From: Bacteroidales bacterium
GTDB lineage: Bacteria > Bacteroidota > Bacteroidia > Bacteroidales > SMBSF77
DNA length: 9,197 bases
Direction: 5' to 3'
NCBI GenBank assembly: GCA_021106655.1
Contig: JAIOTT010000459.1
Coordinates: 1-9,197 of the forward strand
Below, piece by piece: positions 1 through 6,602 of the stretch (position 1 is its first letter; each line of letters begins with the position of its first letter). The notes under the pieces are model-generated. The model saw nothing but the letters and a program-made list of their open reading frames with translations, was not told the DNA's origin and made no database searches. The translations under genes were made by a program, and so were the position numbers.

Positions 1-375
1 CATAAACCAAAACGTTTTTTCGGTGCAGCCAGGCAAATTGAAGGCGGAGGATCACTTACAATAATTTCAACCGCTCTCGTTGATACAGGTTCCAAAATGG
101 ATGAAGTTATCTTTGAGGAGTTTAAAGGAACAGGAAATATGGAACTGCAGCTTGACAGAAAATTATCAAACAAAAGAATTTATCCTGCAATAGATATCGT
201 TGCGTCAAGCACTCGTAGAGATGACCTTTTATTTGATAAAGATATGCTACAGAGAATCTGGATACTTAGAAAACACCTTGCTGATATGAATCCTCTCGAA
301 GCTATGGAGTTCCTAAAAGATAAAATGAGATTCACAAAGACTAATGAAGAATTTCTTATCTCCATGAATGGATAG
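1..375 (+). CDS. rho: Transcription termination factor Rho, C-terminal part (5' end outside window)
   Basis: This is the last 124 codons of Rho, the hexameric RNA-dependent ATPase/helicase that ends transcription at Rho-dependent sites in the cytoplasm. The frame is open from base 1, so the ATG at 97 is internal and not the start. The visible residues match the conserved C-terminal half of the Rho motor domain: PKRFFGAARQIEGGGSLT near the beginning, TALVDTGSKMDEVIFEEFKG, then GNMELQLDRKLSNKR, which carries the conserved basic residues of the subunit interface, and the closing segment WILRKHL...AMEFL...TKTNEEF. The order and the end point match the family closely. The N-terminal RNA-binding domain and Walker A motif lie upstream of the window. 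The gene ends four bases before a strong hairpin terminator and converges on the minus-strand DUF1573 gene. Identification is secure; only the missing 5' part is unseen. Confidence 0.97.
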   Translation, partial: HKPKRFFGAARQIEGGGSLTIISTALVDTGSKMDEVIFEEFKGTGNMELQLDRKLSNKRIYPAIDIVASSTRRDDLLFDKDMLQRIWILRKHLADMNPLEAMEFLKDKMRFTKTNEEFLISMNG

Positions 376-378
376 GAT

Positions 379-415
379 AAAAAAAACCGGATGCCTTTTG
401 ACATCCGGTTTTTTT
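379..415. terminator. Bidirectional intrinsic terminator between rho and the DUF1573 gene
   Basis: The arms ACCGGATG (386-393) and CATCCGGT (402-409) pair perfectly around an 8-base loop. They are flanked by an A-run (379-386) on the left and a T-run (409-415) on the right. On the plus strand this gives a hairpin followed by seven T residues, right after the rho stop. On the minus strand the A-run becomes the U-tract, so the same hairpin can end the DUF1573 gene finishing at 430. A shared terminator fits the convergent layout and the 54-base gap. Confidence 0.9.
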
Positions 416-429
416 ATGTAAACTTTTTA

Positions 430-1515
430 CTACTGAGTTAAAACATTCATTTCAATAAATAACATTACAACAGAGTGATCAGGGTCGTTACTTATTACAG
501 TAATACTCTTTCTTTTCTTCCCTTTATAGCCTCTGCTGTTAAATACAATATTAACCTTACTGCTTTCACCGGGTTTTAAGACTGTCTTTTCCATTTTGGT
601 AGAAGTACAACCACATGCTGCTTTTGTCCGCCTGATGATAAGATCTTCTTTCCCTGTGTTGGAAAATTCAAAATTGTATTCGGCTAAATCTCCCTGATTG
701 ATCTGTCCGAAATTATGTGTCTTTTTATCAAATGTTATGGTAGGGCTGTTTTTACGCTCCTCAGCTGTCATTTTTGAAAAGTCTTCAACAACATTTGCAC
801 CAACTGTAATATTCTTTCTCGGAGTGAGTGTATCGTTGGTTATGAGCTTGTAAAAATTGTAAGAAAGACCCCAGGTAGTGCTTTTGCTTGCATCAAAACT
901 AACTCTGATGATTCCGGATTTTGAAGGTTCAAGAACTTCAGGAATGATTTCAATGTTCATATAAGCCGGGACATTTTCAATACTTAAGGTCATCGGTTTA
1001 TCCCATTCATTATATATTAAAAAAGAATCTGTCCTTGATTCATGATTTTTTAGATTGTCTATAGCAAGATGAGTTTTATTGAACCTTAAGTTTCCAATGT
1101 TTTTCGGGTAATAGTCAACATAAGTTTTTGGGCGTGGATTAACAGTACCGGTAATAAATACCTGCTGGACAGGGAAACCTGATTCAGTAGTTAGGACGTT
1201 TATTGGAGTTTTAAATTTTCCTTCGTGATCTTTAGGGATAAATGATACTTTAACATAACTGGTACCTCCCGGAAGAATTTTTTTATTTGACCATTCTGCT
1301 TTTGCATAATGCTTACTGGAATTAACCCTGTTTATTTTTAAAGTATCATTACTGGTATTTGTACAAATGAAAGTATGCTGAACATGTCCGTCAGTTTCAT
1401 TTATTGTGCCAAAATCATGCAACAAATTATCGAATTTCAGCTTCGGTTGTTGAGAAAATCCTGTCTGTGCCATTAAGAAAGCAAAAACGATTAATATGAC
1501 AAATCTACTTTTCAT
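430..1515 (-). CDS. Secreted DUF1573 two-domain protein, copy A (Cys motif only in the C-terminal domain)
   Basis: A 361-residue exported protein of unknown function. Residues 1-22 form a signal peptide (Lys/Arg start, hydrophobic stretch, FSQ before the likely cleavage site), so it acts in the periplasm or at the cell surface; there is no lipobox. Two DUF1573 (Ig-like beta-sandwich) domains are visible: about residues 24-127, opening with LKFDNLLHDFGTI, and about 258-359, opening with ITFDKKTHNFGQI. They are joined by a region of about 130 residues. The second domain has the family's CGCT motif (C301, C303) and ends with VISNDPD. In the first domain the equivalent place reads SSKHYAK, with no cysteine. 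It lies 39 bases downstream of a paralogue of nearly equal length (1555-2643) on the same strand, so the two are probably co-transcribed and arose by duplication. The start at 1515 places the signal peptide at the N terminus; no Shine-Dalgarno sequence is evident. The family call is secure, the function is not known. Confidence 0.88.
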   Translation of the reverse strand: MKSRFVILIVFAFLMAQTGFSQQPKLKFDNLLHDFGTINETDGHVQHTFICTNTSNDTLKINRVNSSKHYAKAEWSNKKILPGGTSYVKVSFIPKDHEGKFKTPINVLTTESGFPVQQVFITGTVNPRPKTYVDYYPKNIGNLRFNKTHLAIDNLKNHESRTDSFLIYNEWDKPMTLSIENVPAYMNIEIIPEVLEPSKSGIIRVSFDASKSTTWGLSYNFYKLITNDTLTPRKNITVGANVVEDFSKMTAEERKNSPTITFDKKTHNFGQINQGDLAEYNFEFSNTGKEDLIIRRTKAACGCTSTKMEKTVLKPGESSKVNIVFNSRGYKGKKRKSITVISNDPDHSVVMLFIEMNVLTQ

Positions 1516-1554
1516 TGAACTAATTTATTTAATTTAACAATAATTTGAATTGAA

Positions 1555-2643
1555 TTATTCTGATATCAAGGAGCCAATAATACTAAGAGTAATACTTGGT
1601 TGGTCAGGATCATTAGAAATAACTGTAATGGTTTTATGTAGTTTACCACCACTCCCTTTGGTGTTAATAATAATATCCATTTTACTACTTTCATCTTTTT
1701 TTAGAATAGGCTTACCTTTATTTATTATTGTACAGCCTGAGCTGGAAGAGATCTTTCTTATTATAAGATCAGCTTCTCCAAGGTTTGTATATTCAAAACT
1801 ATATTCGACGAGCTCGCCCTGCTTAACCGATCCGAAATTAAAATTCCTGGAAGCAAATTTGATCTTTGGTGAGAGTTCAAGTTGTTTGGTTGAAAGTTTG
1901 GTGAAATCCTCGACAATTTTGGCGCTAACATTTATGGGCTTGATTTTATTAATAGCATCATTAGTTTCCATAGAAAAACGATCAAAGATTAATCCAAAAT
2001 CATTTTTCTTTCTGGCGTCGTATGTCATTATTATTATACCTTCCTGTTTAGGTTTTAATTGAGGGGGTATAATTTCATAACTGATGAATTTTGGAACATT
2101 AATTAGTTTTATGGTCATTGTTGAATCCCAAACATTATAGAGCTTCATAGTGTCAGTTTTAGTGCTGCCATTATTAATTTCCATAAACGCAAGATGATTC
2201 GTTTTAAACCTAAGATTTCCTGCCTTTACGGGATAAAAATCTACAGTTGTTTTTTTACGGGGTAGTACGTTACCACTTATAAATAAAATTAATCTCGGTT
2301 GTTTTGGGTCATTTGTTTCGACTGCGATTGCCTTATTAAAAGGACCTGGTCTGTTTCTTGGGTCGTATACTGCAGTAATAAAACCTTTTTTACCGGGTTG
2401 AACCTCATTTTTTGTCCAGTCAGAAGTAGTACAACCACAACCTGGTTTAACCTTAGTGAGTTTCAATGGCTGATCACCAATGTTCGTAAAATGGAAAGTG
2501 CCTTTTGCCGGGCCATCATCCTCTTTAATCGTTTTAAAATTATGTTTCTTTTTGTCAAATTTTATTGACGGACCCTGCTGGGCGTAAACAATATTAAATG
2601 TATAAAAGATGGTGACCAGAAAAATGAAAGCTGATTTTTTCAT
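1555..2643 (-). CDS. Secreted DUF1573 two-domain protein, copy B (intact Cys motif in the N-terminal domain)
   Basis: A 362-residue exported protein of unknown function and the upstream partner of the paralogue at 430-1515. Residues 1-22 are a signal peptide ending in VYAQQ. The first DUF1573 domain (about 25-128) opens with IKFDKKKHNFKTI and keeps the motif GCGCT (C69, C71). The linker contains VDFYP and GNLRF, shared with the paralogue. The second domain (about 259-360) opens with IKFASRNFNFGSV and ends with VISNDPD, but its motif reads SSSGCT, so only one cysteine (C304) remains. The two copies align over their whole length, including the linker phrase VEDF, which supports tandem duplication. 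A possible -7 box at 2711-2718 suggests that transcription of the pair can start in the 118-base gap after mpl; read-through from mpl is also possible. The cysteine pair could bind metal or form a disulfide, but this is not established. Confidence 0.88.
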   Translation of the reverse strand: MKKSAFIFLVTIFYTFNIVYAQQGPSIKFDKKKHNFKTIKEDDGPAKGTFHFTNIGDQPLKLTKVKPGCGCTTSDWTKNEVQPGKKGFITAVYDPRNRPGPFNKAIAVETNDPKQPRLILFISGNVLPRKKTTVDFYPVKAGNLRFKTNHLAFMEINNGSTKTDTMKLYNVWDSTMTIKLINVPKFISYEIIPPQLKPKQEGIIIMTYDARKKNDFGLIFDRFSMETNDAINKIKPINVSAKIVEDFTKLSTKQLELSPKIKFASRNFNFGSVKQGELVEYSFEYTNLGEADLIIRKISSSSGCTIINKGKPILKKDESSKMDIIINTKGSGGKLHKTITVISNDPDQPSITLSIIGSLISE

Positions 2644-2710
2644 TATTGTTTTTTTGAGATGTTATTGAACGAAATATGATTTTTGTTGATTTATTATTAC
2701 AAAAACCGGG

Positions 2711-2718
2711 CAAATTTA
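2711..2718 (-). promoter_or_regulatory. Possible -7 box for the DUF1573 pair
   Basis: On the minus strand the bases read TAAATTTG, an exact fit to the Bacteroidota -7 consensus TAnnTTTG. It sits 68 bases before the ATG at 2643, in the gap after mpl. No TTTG-type -33 box is seen at the expected spacing. In DNA this AT-rich a chance match is possible. Confidence 0.35.
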
Positions 2719-2761
2719 ATTAAATTTTAAATAATATCTAAAAAAATAGATGTTTCTTTTA

Positions 2762-4117
2762 TTAAATTATCATTTTTGCAAGCTCTTTGAAGTCTACTCC
2801 ATTAAAATTACCGGAGCTCATCATAAGGAGATTCTTTTCTTTCCATCTTATCTTTGTTAACTCTTTTATCATTAGATCGGAATCTGTAAATATCCTTACA
2901 TTAGATCTTCCGAATGCTTTTTTGATGTCGGTTGTATTAAGAGTAGGAAGTTTCTTCATTTCAACGGTATGAGGATTATAGTAAAGTATTGCAATATCCG
3001 CTCTATCCATGGAATCTTTATATAACGACAGAAACTTTTGATTCAGGCTACTGAAAGTATGAAGTTCCATACAGGCGACCAATGCTCTTTCAGGATATTG
3101 ATCTTTAACAGCTTCTATTGTCGCTTTCAGCTTTGATGGGGAATGTGCAAAGTCTTTAAAAAATGATGAATTTGAATTTTTGCATACAAGTTCAAGACGA
3201 TTTGAAGCACCTTTATATGATTTTATAGCTTCGAAAAAGATTTTGTCTTGTATTCCAAGCTCATTACATATCAATCTGGCCCCGTTGAGATTTAAAAGAT
3301 TATGTTTTCCGAAGATCTCCATTGGAGTTATCTTATCACTATATTTGATTGAAGTTATTCCATCAGATATAGTATGTTCAGGGATTTGATATGGTCTTAG
3401 GTTTATTTTGGGGCCTAAATTTGCAGCAATTTTTGTCACCTCACCGTCAAGCGAACAATAAACCAGGCTTCCTCCATCAGGGATCATCTCAGCAAAGATC
3501 CTGAATTGTTCAATATAATTATCAAAGATCGGAAAGACATTGATGTGATCCCATGCTATTCCGCTAATCAGAGCAATATGAGGCTTATATAAATGAAATT
3601 TTGGCCTTCTGTCAATTGGGGATGTAAGATATTCATCTCCTTCGAATATCATGATAGGGGCAGAATCGGAAAGTTTTACCATGATATCAAACCCATCCAG
3701 CTTTGCACCTACCATATAATCGTAGTCAAGTCCTGCGTGGTTTAAAACGTGCAGTATCATTGCTGTTATTGTTGTTTTACCATGACTCCCGCCAATAACA
3801 ACCCTGGTTTTGTTTTTTGCATGTTCATAAAGAAATTCAGGATAGGAAAAGATCTTCAACCCAAGTTGCTGGGCTTTTATTAATTCAGGATTATCTTTTC
3901 GCGCATGCATTCCTAGAATTACGGCTTCAAGATCAGTATGTATGCGGTTCTCGTCCCATCCTTCTTTTTCCGGTAGTAACCCATATTTGGAAAGATTTTG
4001 CCTGGAAGGATCCACAATTTCATCATCCGAACCACTAATAATATATCCCTTTTTATGAAGAGCAATAGCCAGATTGTGCATGGCACTTCCACCGATGGCG
4101 ATAAAATGAATGTTCAT
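2762..4117 (-). CDS. mpl: UDP-N-acetylmuramate:L-alanyl-gamma-D-glutamyl-meso-diaminopimelate ligase (Mpl family)
   Basis: A cytoplasmic Mur-ligase-family enzyme that uses ATP to join recycled murein tripeptide directly to UDP-MurNAc, bypassing stepwise synthesis by MurC/D/E. It is 451 residues, normal for Mpl. The N-terminal nucleotide-sugar-binding domain begins MNIHFIAIGGSAMHNLA, with the Gly-rich loop at residues 9-13. The central domain has the ATP P-loop GGSHGKTT (109-116) and the acidic FEGDEY (158-163). The C-terminal domain has GKHNLLNLNGA (270-280), DFAHSPSKLKAT (322-333) and MSSGNFNG (433-440). The frame stays open upstream to 4291, but that 58-residue extension lies outside the family and would overlap the divergent cysH, so ATG 4117 is chosen. 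It is divergent from cysH across 79 bases, with a -7-like box at 4136-4143. DUF1573 genes follow it on the same strand. Substrate specificity is inferred from family resemblance; a MurC role is less likely given the Mpl-specific N-terminal sequence. Confidence 0.92.
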   Translation of the reverse strand: MNIHFIAIGGSAMHNLAIALHKKGYIISGSDDEIVDPSRQNLSKYGLLPEKEGWDENRIHTDLEAVILGMHARKDNPELIKAQQLGLKIFSYPEFLYEHAKNKTRVVIGGSHGKTTITAMILHVLNHAGLDYDYMVGAKLDGFDIMVKLSDSAPIMIFEGDEYLTSPIDRRPKFHLYKPHIALISGIAWDHINVFPIFDNYIEQFRIFAEMIPDGGSLVYCSLDGEVTKIAANLGPKINLRPYQIPEHTISDGITSIKYSDKITPMEIFGKHNLLNLNGARLICNELGIQDKIFFEAIKSYKGASNRLELVCKNSNSSFFKDFAHSPSKLKATIEAVKDQYPERALVACMELHTFSSLNQKFLSLYKDSMDRADIAILYYNPHTVEMKKLPTLNTTDIKKAFGRSNVRIFTDSDLMIKELTKIRWKEKNLLMMSSGNFNGVDFKELAKMII

Positions 4118-4135
4118 ATCAGCTAATTTAAAATT

Positions 4136-4143
4136 CAAAAGTA
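4136..4143 (-). promoter_or_regulatory. Likely -7 box for mpl
   Basis: The minus strand reads TACTTTTG, matching TAnnTTTG exactly, 18 bases before the mpl ATG at 4117. That leaves a very short 5' leader. It lies back to back with a second -7 box for cysH. No clear -33 element is visible. Confidence 0.45.
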
Positions 4144-4155
4144 TATGAAATTGCT

Positions 4156-4163
4156 TAATTTTG
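4156..4163 (+). promoter_or_regulatory. Likely -7 box for cysH
   Basis: TAATTTTG matches TAnnTTTG and ends 33 bases before the ATG at 4197. The alternative in-frame TTG at 4161 lies inside this box, so if the box is real translation must start downstream, which supports the ATG at 4197. No -33 box is obvious. Confidence 0.45.
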
Positions 4164-4196
4164 TCATCTAATATTGCTCGATTAATAAACAAGCTT

Positions 4197-4901
4197 ATGA
4201 ACAATAAAATCATTAATGATCTCAATAATACCTTTAATGATAAGACACCACTGGAAGTAATAAAGTATTTATCGGATGTGTACAATGGCAAACTAGCTTT
4301 TGCGTCAAGTTTTGGTGTTGAAGATCAGGTTATCACAGAGATGATAGCTGCCAGTGGTGGAAAAATTAAAATTTTTTCTCTTGACACAGGAAGATTATTC
4401 CAGGAGACCTATGATCTGATCCAGATTACCCGGGCAAAATATAACTTAAATATTGATTTGTTTTTTCCTGATCCCAAAGATGTGGAAAATATGGTTAATT
4501 CTAAAGGGATCAACCTGTTTTATGAAAGCATTGAAAACAGGAAATTATGTTGTCATGTCAGAAAAGTTAAACCTCTGAAAAGGGCATTAAAAGGATTGGA
4601 TATGTGGATCACAGGCCTGCGAAGAGATCAGTCAGATTTACGACAAAACCTAAAAACTGTTGAGTGGGATGAAAAGAATGGTCTGATAAAAGTTAGCCCA
4701 TTGTTTTCGTGGACAGAAAAAAAAGTATGGGATTACATCAAAGAAAAGCATGTTCCGTATAATAAACTACATGATAAATCTTTCCCAAGTATTGGCTGCC
4801 TGCCATGTACACGTGCTGTTACAGCTGGCGATGACGTTCGCTCCGGAAGATGGTGGTGGGAGAATCCTTTGTTTACTGAGTGTGGGATGCATAAGAGTTA
4901 A
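4197..4901 (+). CDS. cysH: Assimilatory adenylyl-sulfate (APS) reductase, [4Fe-4S] type
   Basis: A cytoplasmic enzyme of assimilatory sulfate reduction: it reduces activated sulfate (APS) to sulfite and AMP with electrons from thioredoxin. It is 234 residues, normal for the family. The N-terminal PP-loop fold shows SSFGVEDQV (37-45) and LDTGRLF (62-68). GLRRDQS (140-146) and RSGRWWWE (215-222) belong to the substrate site. Four cysteines, CC (118-119) and CLPC (201-204), are the [4Fe-4S] ligands that mark the APS-using type and are absent from PAPS reductases such as the E. coli enzyme. The catalytic cysteine is C229 in ECGMHKS at the C terminus. The frame is open to a TTG at 4161, but that falls on the predicted promoter, so ATG 4197 is preferred. 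It is divergent from mpl and stands alone: no sulfate adenylyltransferase or sulfite reductase gene lies within the window. Substrate choice is inferred from the cluster cysteines. Confidence 0.93.
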   Translation: MNNKIINDLNNTFNDKTPLEVIKYLSDVYNGKLAFASSFGVEDQVITEMIAASGGKIKIFSLDTGRLFQETYDLIQITRAKYNLNIDLFFPDPKDVENMVNSKGINLFYESIENRKLCCHVRKVKPLKRALKGLDMWITGLRRDQSDLRQNLKTVEWDEKNGLIKVSPLFSWTEKKVWDYIKEKHVPYNKLHDKSFPSIGCLPCTRAVTAGDDVRSGRWWWENPLFTECGMHKS

Positions 4902-4930
4902 TGCTTAAATGCGAAAATTGTTAGATAATT

Positions 4931-5029
4931 CACTTCGTGTAATTTATAGTAATTTGCTTCGTGTCATTCACTTCGTGTCATTAGCTTTGCTGTCATTTGC
5001 ACTTCGTGCGTCATTTGCTTCGCGTCAAT
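4931..5029. repeat. Array of 14-bp direct repeats, consensus YRCTTCGTGTCATT
   Basis: Abutting, degenerate copies occur at 4931-4944, 4955-4968, 4969-4982, 4983-4997, 4998-5015 and 5016-5029, with a worn partial copy at 4945-4954. The best-kept part is CTTCGTGTCATT. Several copies contain the small self-complementary core CACTTCGTG; at 4999-5009 it extends to GCAC-TTC-GTGC. The unit length varies between 14 and 18 bases. The array begins 29 bases after the cysH stop, in a convergent gap, and no reading frame runs through it as a gene. It joins a second array of opposite orientation at 5027. Confidence 0.85.
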
Positions 5030-5089
5030 GACAATTGAATAACAATCAATGACAATCAATGACAATTAAATGACAATAAATGACAATCG
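5027..5089. repeat. Array of 10-11-bp direct repeats, consensus AATGACAATY
   Basis: Six units start at 5027, 5038, 5048, 5058, 5069 and 5079, so the steps are 11, 10, 10, 11 and 10 bases. All carry AATGACAAT except the second, which has AATAACAAT. The core AATGAC is the reverse complement of the GTCATT that ends each unit of the array on the left, and the two arrays meet at GTCAATGAC (5024-5032), a near-perfect palindrome. The remaining bases to the permease stop at 5141 hold only a short palindrome (TATTCGAATA, 5110-5119) and no recognisable gene. Confidence 0.85.
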
Positions 5090-5140
5090 AATTACCACCT
5101 AATTACCTATATTCGAATAAGCTATATTTTGGATATTAAT

Positions 5141-6367
5141 TTAGCTGAATCGTATCGCCTTCACCGGACTGATTTTAGTAATAATAAAAGAGGGTATTAT
5201 CAACATCAAAGTACATATTAACAGAGTTCCAAGGTTGATATAGAAAATATGAAGAATGCTAAGATTGATTGGCACAACGGATACATAATATGATTCCTGG
5301 TTAAGGTTGATAATTCCAAAATGATATTGCAGTAAACATAAAGCTATTGCAAAAATATTTCCCCACAAAAGCCCTATGCCGATAATATAAATTGCATTAT
5401 AAAGAAAAATTTTCCTGATACCGGAATCCTTTGCTCCAAGTGCTTTAAGTACACCTATCATATATGTTCTGTCGAGGATCAATATCAGAAGTGTTGATAT
5501 CATGGTTATAGATGCAACTAAAAGCATAAGGATTAGGATGATGATCACATTCATATCCTGTAGTTCAAGCCAGTCGAATATTTCCGGGTGCAGGTCTTGT
5601 ATACTATTGCTATTCAGGTCATATGGAATAGTGTTATAAACTATATCCCTGATAATATCAAGATCGTTAAAATCATCTATGAAAATTTCAAAGCCTCCCA
5701 CCTGATCTTGGTCCCATTGATTTAATTTTTGAATATGACCAATATCCCCTATCACATAAAGCATGTCAAATTCTTCAAGACCGGTTTTATATATCCCGGA
5801 AATTTCAAACTTCCTTCCACGTGGCTGAAGTTCATTCTCTATTATAAAATACATTCGCAGATCATCACCAAGCTTAAGTTTTAAAAGCGAGGCAAGTTGC
5901 CGGGAGATCATGACTTTATTAGATTTTGTTGTGTCACTCACTGAAAATTTCTTGCCTTCTTCAATCTTATCTTCAAAAAATGACCAGTCAAAATCACTCC
6001 CAATTCCCTTAAATACTACACCCTGTATCTGATCTTTTGTCTTGATAATACCGGCTTTCAATGCGAAGACCTGAATGCTTTTTATCCCTTTCGTTTTCTC
6101 AATCCCGGGATAAAAGTCCTGAGTTTTGGATATCGGCATTGCCTCATATGATTTATTCGAGTCAAATTTTGTAATCCGGATATGTGAGCCAAACCCTATA
6201 ACTTTATTTCTTATCTGCTTTTGAAAACCGCTTACTATTGCTAAAGAAATTATCATAACCGCTAAGCCAAGGGCAATACTGATAATAGCAATACGGACAA
6301 TAGGGGCAGAAAAGTTTGCCTGAGAATTTTTTACAATACGCCTGGCTATGAAAAATTCGGTATTCAA
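5141..6367 (-). CDS. FtsX/LolC-type ABC transporter permease
   Basis: An inner-membrane permease of the MacB/LolC/LolE type, which with an ATPase partner encoded elsewhere would move lipoproteins or other substrates out of the membrane. With the start chosen here it has 408 residues. It shows the usual plan: TM1 about residues 22-47, a large periplasmic domain (about 48-272), then three membrane segments about 273-298, 320-350 and 373-398, and the typical ending SPVKAIRFS. The cytoplasmic loop between TM2 and TM3 has MIGVLKALGAKDSGIRKIF, conserved in FtsX permeases and thought to contact the ATPase. There is no ATG before the first membrane segment. TTG at 6367 gives the usual family beginning MNTEFFIARRIV; the frame is also open to a TTG at 6469, but that extension reads into an intergenic repeat. 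No ATP-binding subunit gene is adjacent. Family assignment is firm; the specific lipoprotein-sorting role is inferred. Confidence 0.87.
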   Translation of the reverse strand: MNTEFFIARRIVKNSQANFSAPIVRIAIISIALGLAVMIISLAIVSGFQKQIRNKVIGFGSHIRITKFDSNKSYEAMPISKTQDFYPGIEKTKGIKSIQVFALKAGIIKTKDQIQGVVFKGIGSDFDWSFFEDKIEEGKKFSVSDTTKSNKVMISRQLASLLKLKLGDDLRMYFIIENELQPRGRKFEISGIYKTGLEEFDMLYVIGDIGHIQKLNQWDQDQVGGFEIFIDDFNDLDIIRDIVYNTIPYDLNSNSIQDLHPEIFDWLELQDMNVIIILILMLLVASITMISTLLILILDRTYMIGVLKALGAKDSGIRKIFLYNAIYIIGIGLLWGNIFAIALCLLQYHFGIINLNQESYYVSVVPINLSILHIFYINLGTLLICTLMLIIPSFIITKISPVKAIRFS

Positions 6368-6447
6368 AACAATTATTTTATTTATTATTGCAAAAATATC
6401 AAAAATACTAATTTCGAGGACAATCTGAAAATAGAAACAAGAAAATG

Positions 6448-6537
6448 CCACTAAAACACTAATACACAAAACTTCACAAAAACACGATTATTAGTAAATA
6501 AGCTTTAGTGGGATTTTGTGCTTTTGTGCATTAGTGG
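6448..6537. repeat. Imperfect inverted repeat built of short-period CAC words
   Basis: The left arm has CAC at 6449, 6457, 6465, 6475 and 6483 (steps 8, 8, 10, 8), each followed by an A-rich filler: CACTAAAA, CACTAATA, CACAAAACTT, CACAAAAA. The right arm has the complement GTG ending at 6510, 6520, 6528 and 6536 (steps 10, 8, 8). Read in reverse complement, the right arm gives CCACTAATG, CACAAAAG, CACAAAATCC, CACTAAAG, the same word order and step pattern. The spacer is about 21 bases. The element lies in the 235-base divergent region between the permease and the NamZ gene; the rest of that region is plain AT-rich sequence in which no promoter box could be fixed with confidence. Confidence 0.75.
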
Positions 6538-6602
6538 CTAAAAGATGTTATTTAATATTGACCCAAATATATAAATTAACTTCCACTATCAAATATATTA
6601 AA

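Noticed and set aside
1550..2062. A 170-codon plus-strand open frame
   Set aside because: It lies wholly antisense to the well-supported DUF1573 copy B gene. Its translation is a string of Leu/Ile/Ser without any family signature, as expected from the complement of an AT-rich gene.
2736..2751. Hairpin terminator after mpl
   Set aside because: The stem is only five A/T-rich pairs (ATCTA/TAGAT) around six A residues, and no U-run follows on the minus strand; too weak to call.
4118..4291. N-terminal extension of Mpl by 58 residues
   Set aside because: The extension is hydrophobic and unrelated to the Mpl family, covers the divergent promoters and overlaps the cysH start. The family N terminus begins exactly at the ATG at 4117.
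4931..5089. CRISPR array
   Set aside because: Units of 10-18 bases abut directly with no unique spacers, repeats are degenerate, and no cas gene is nearby.
5110..5119. Palindrome TATTCGAATA near the permease stop
   Set aside because: A perfect 10-base palindrome but isolated, short and without a T-run; likely chance in AT-rich DNA.
6553..6560. -7 box for namZ (TAATATTG)
   Set aside because: It differs from TAnnTTTG by one base and has no -33 partner at proper spacing (TTTG at 6523-6526 is 26 bases away); not strong enough to list.
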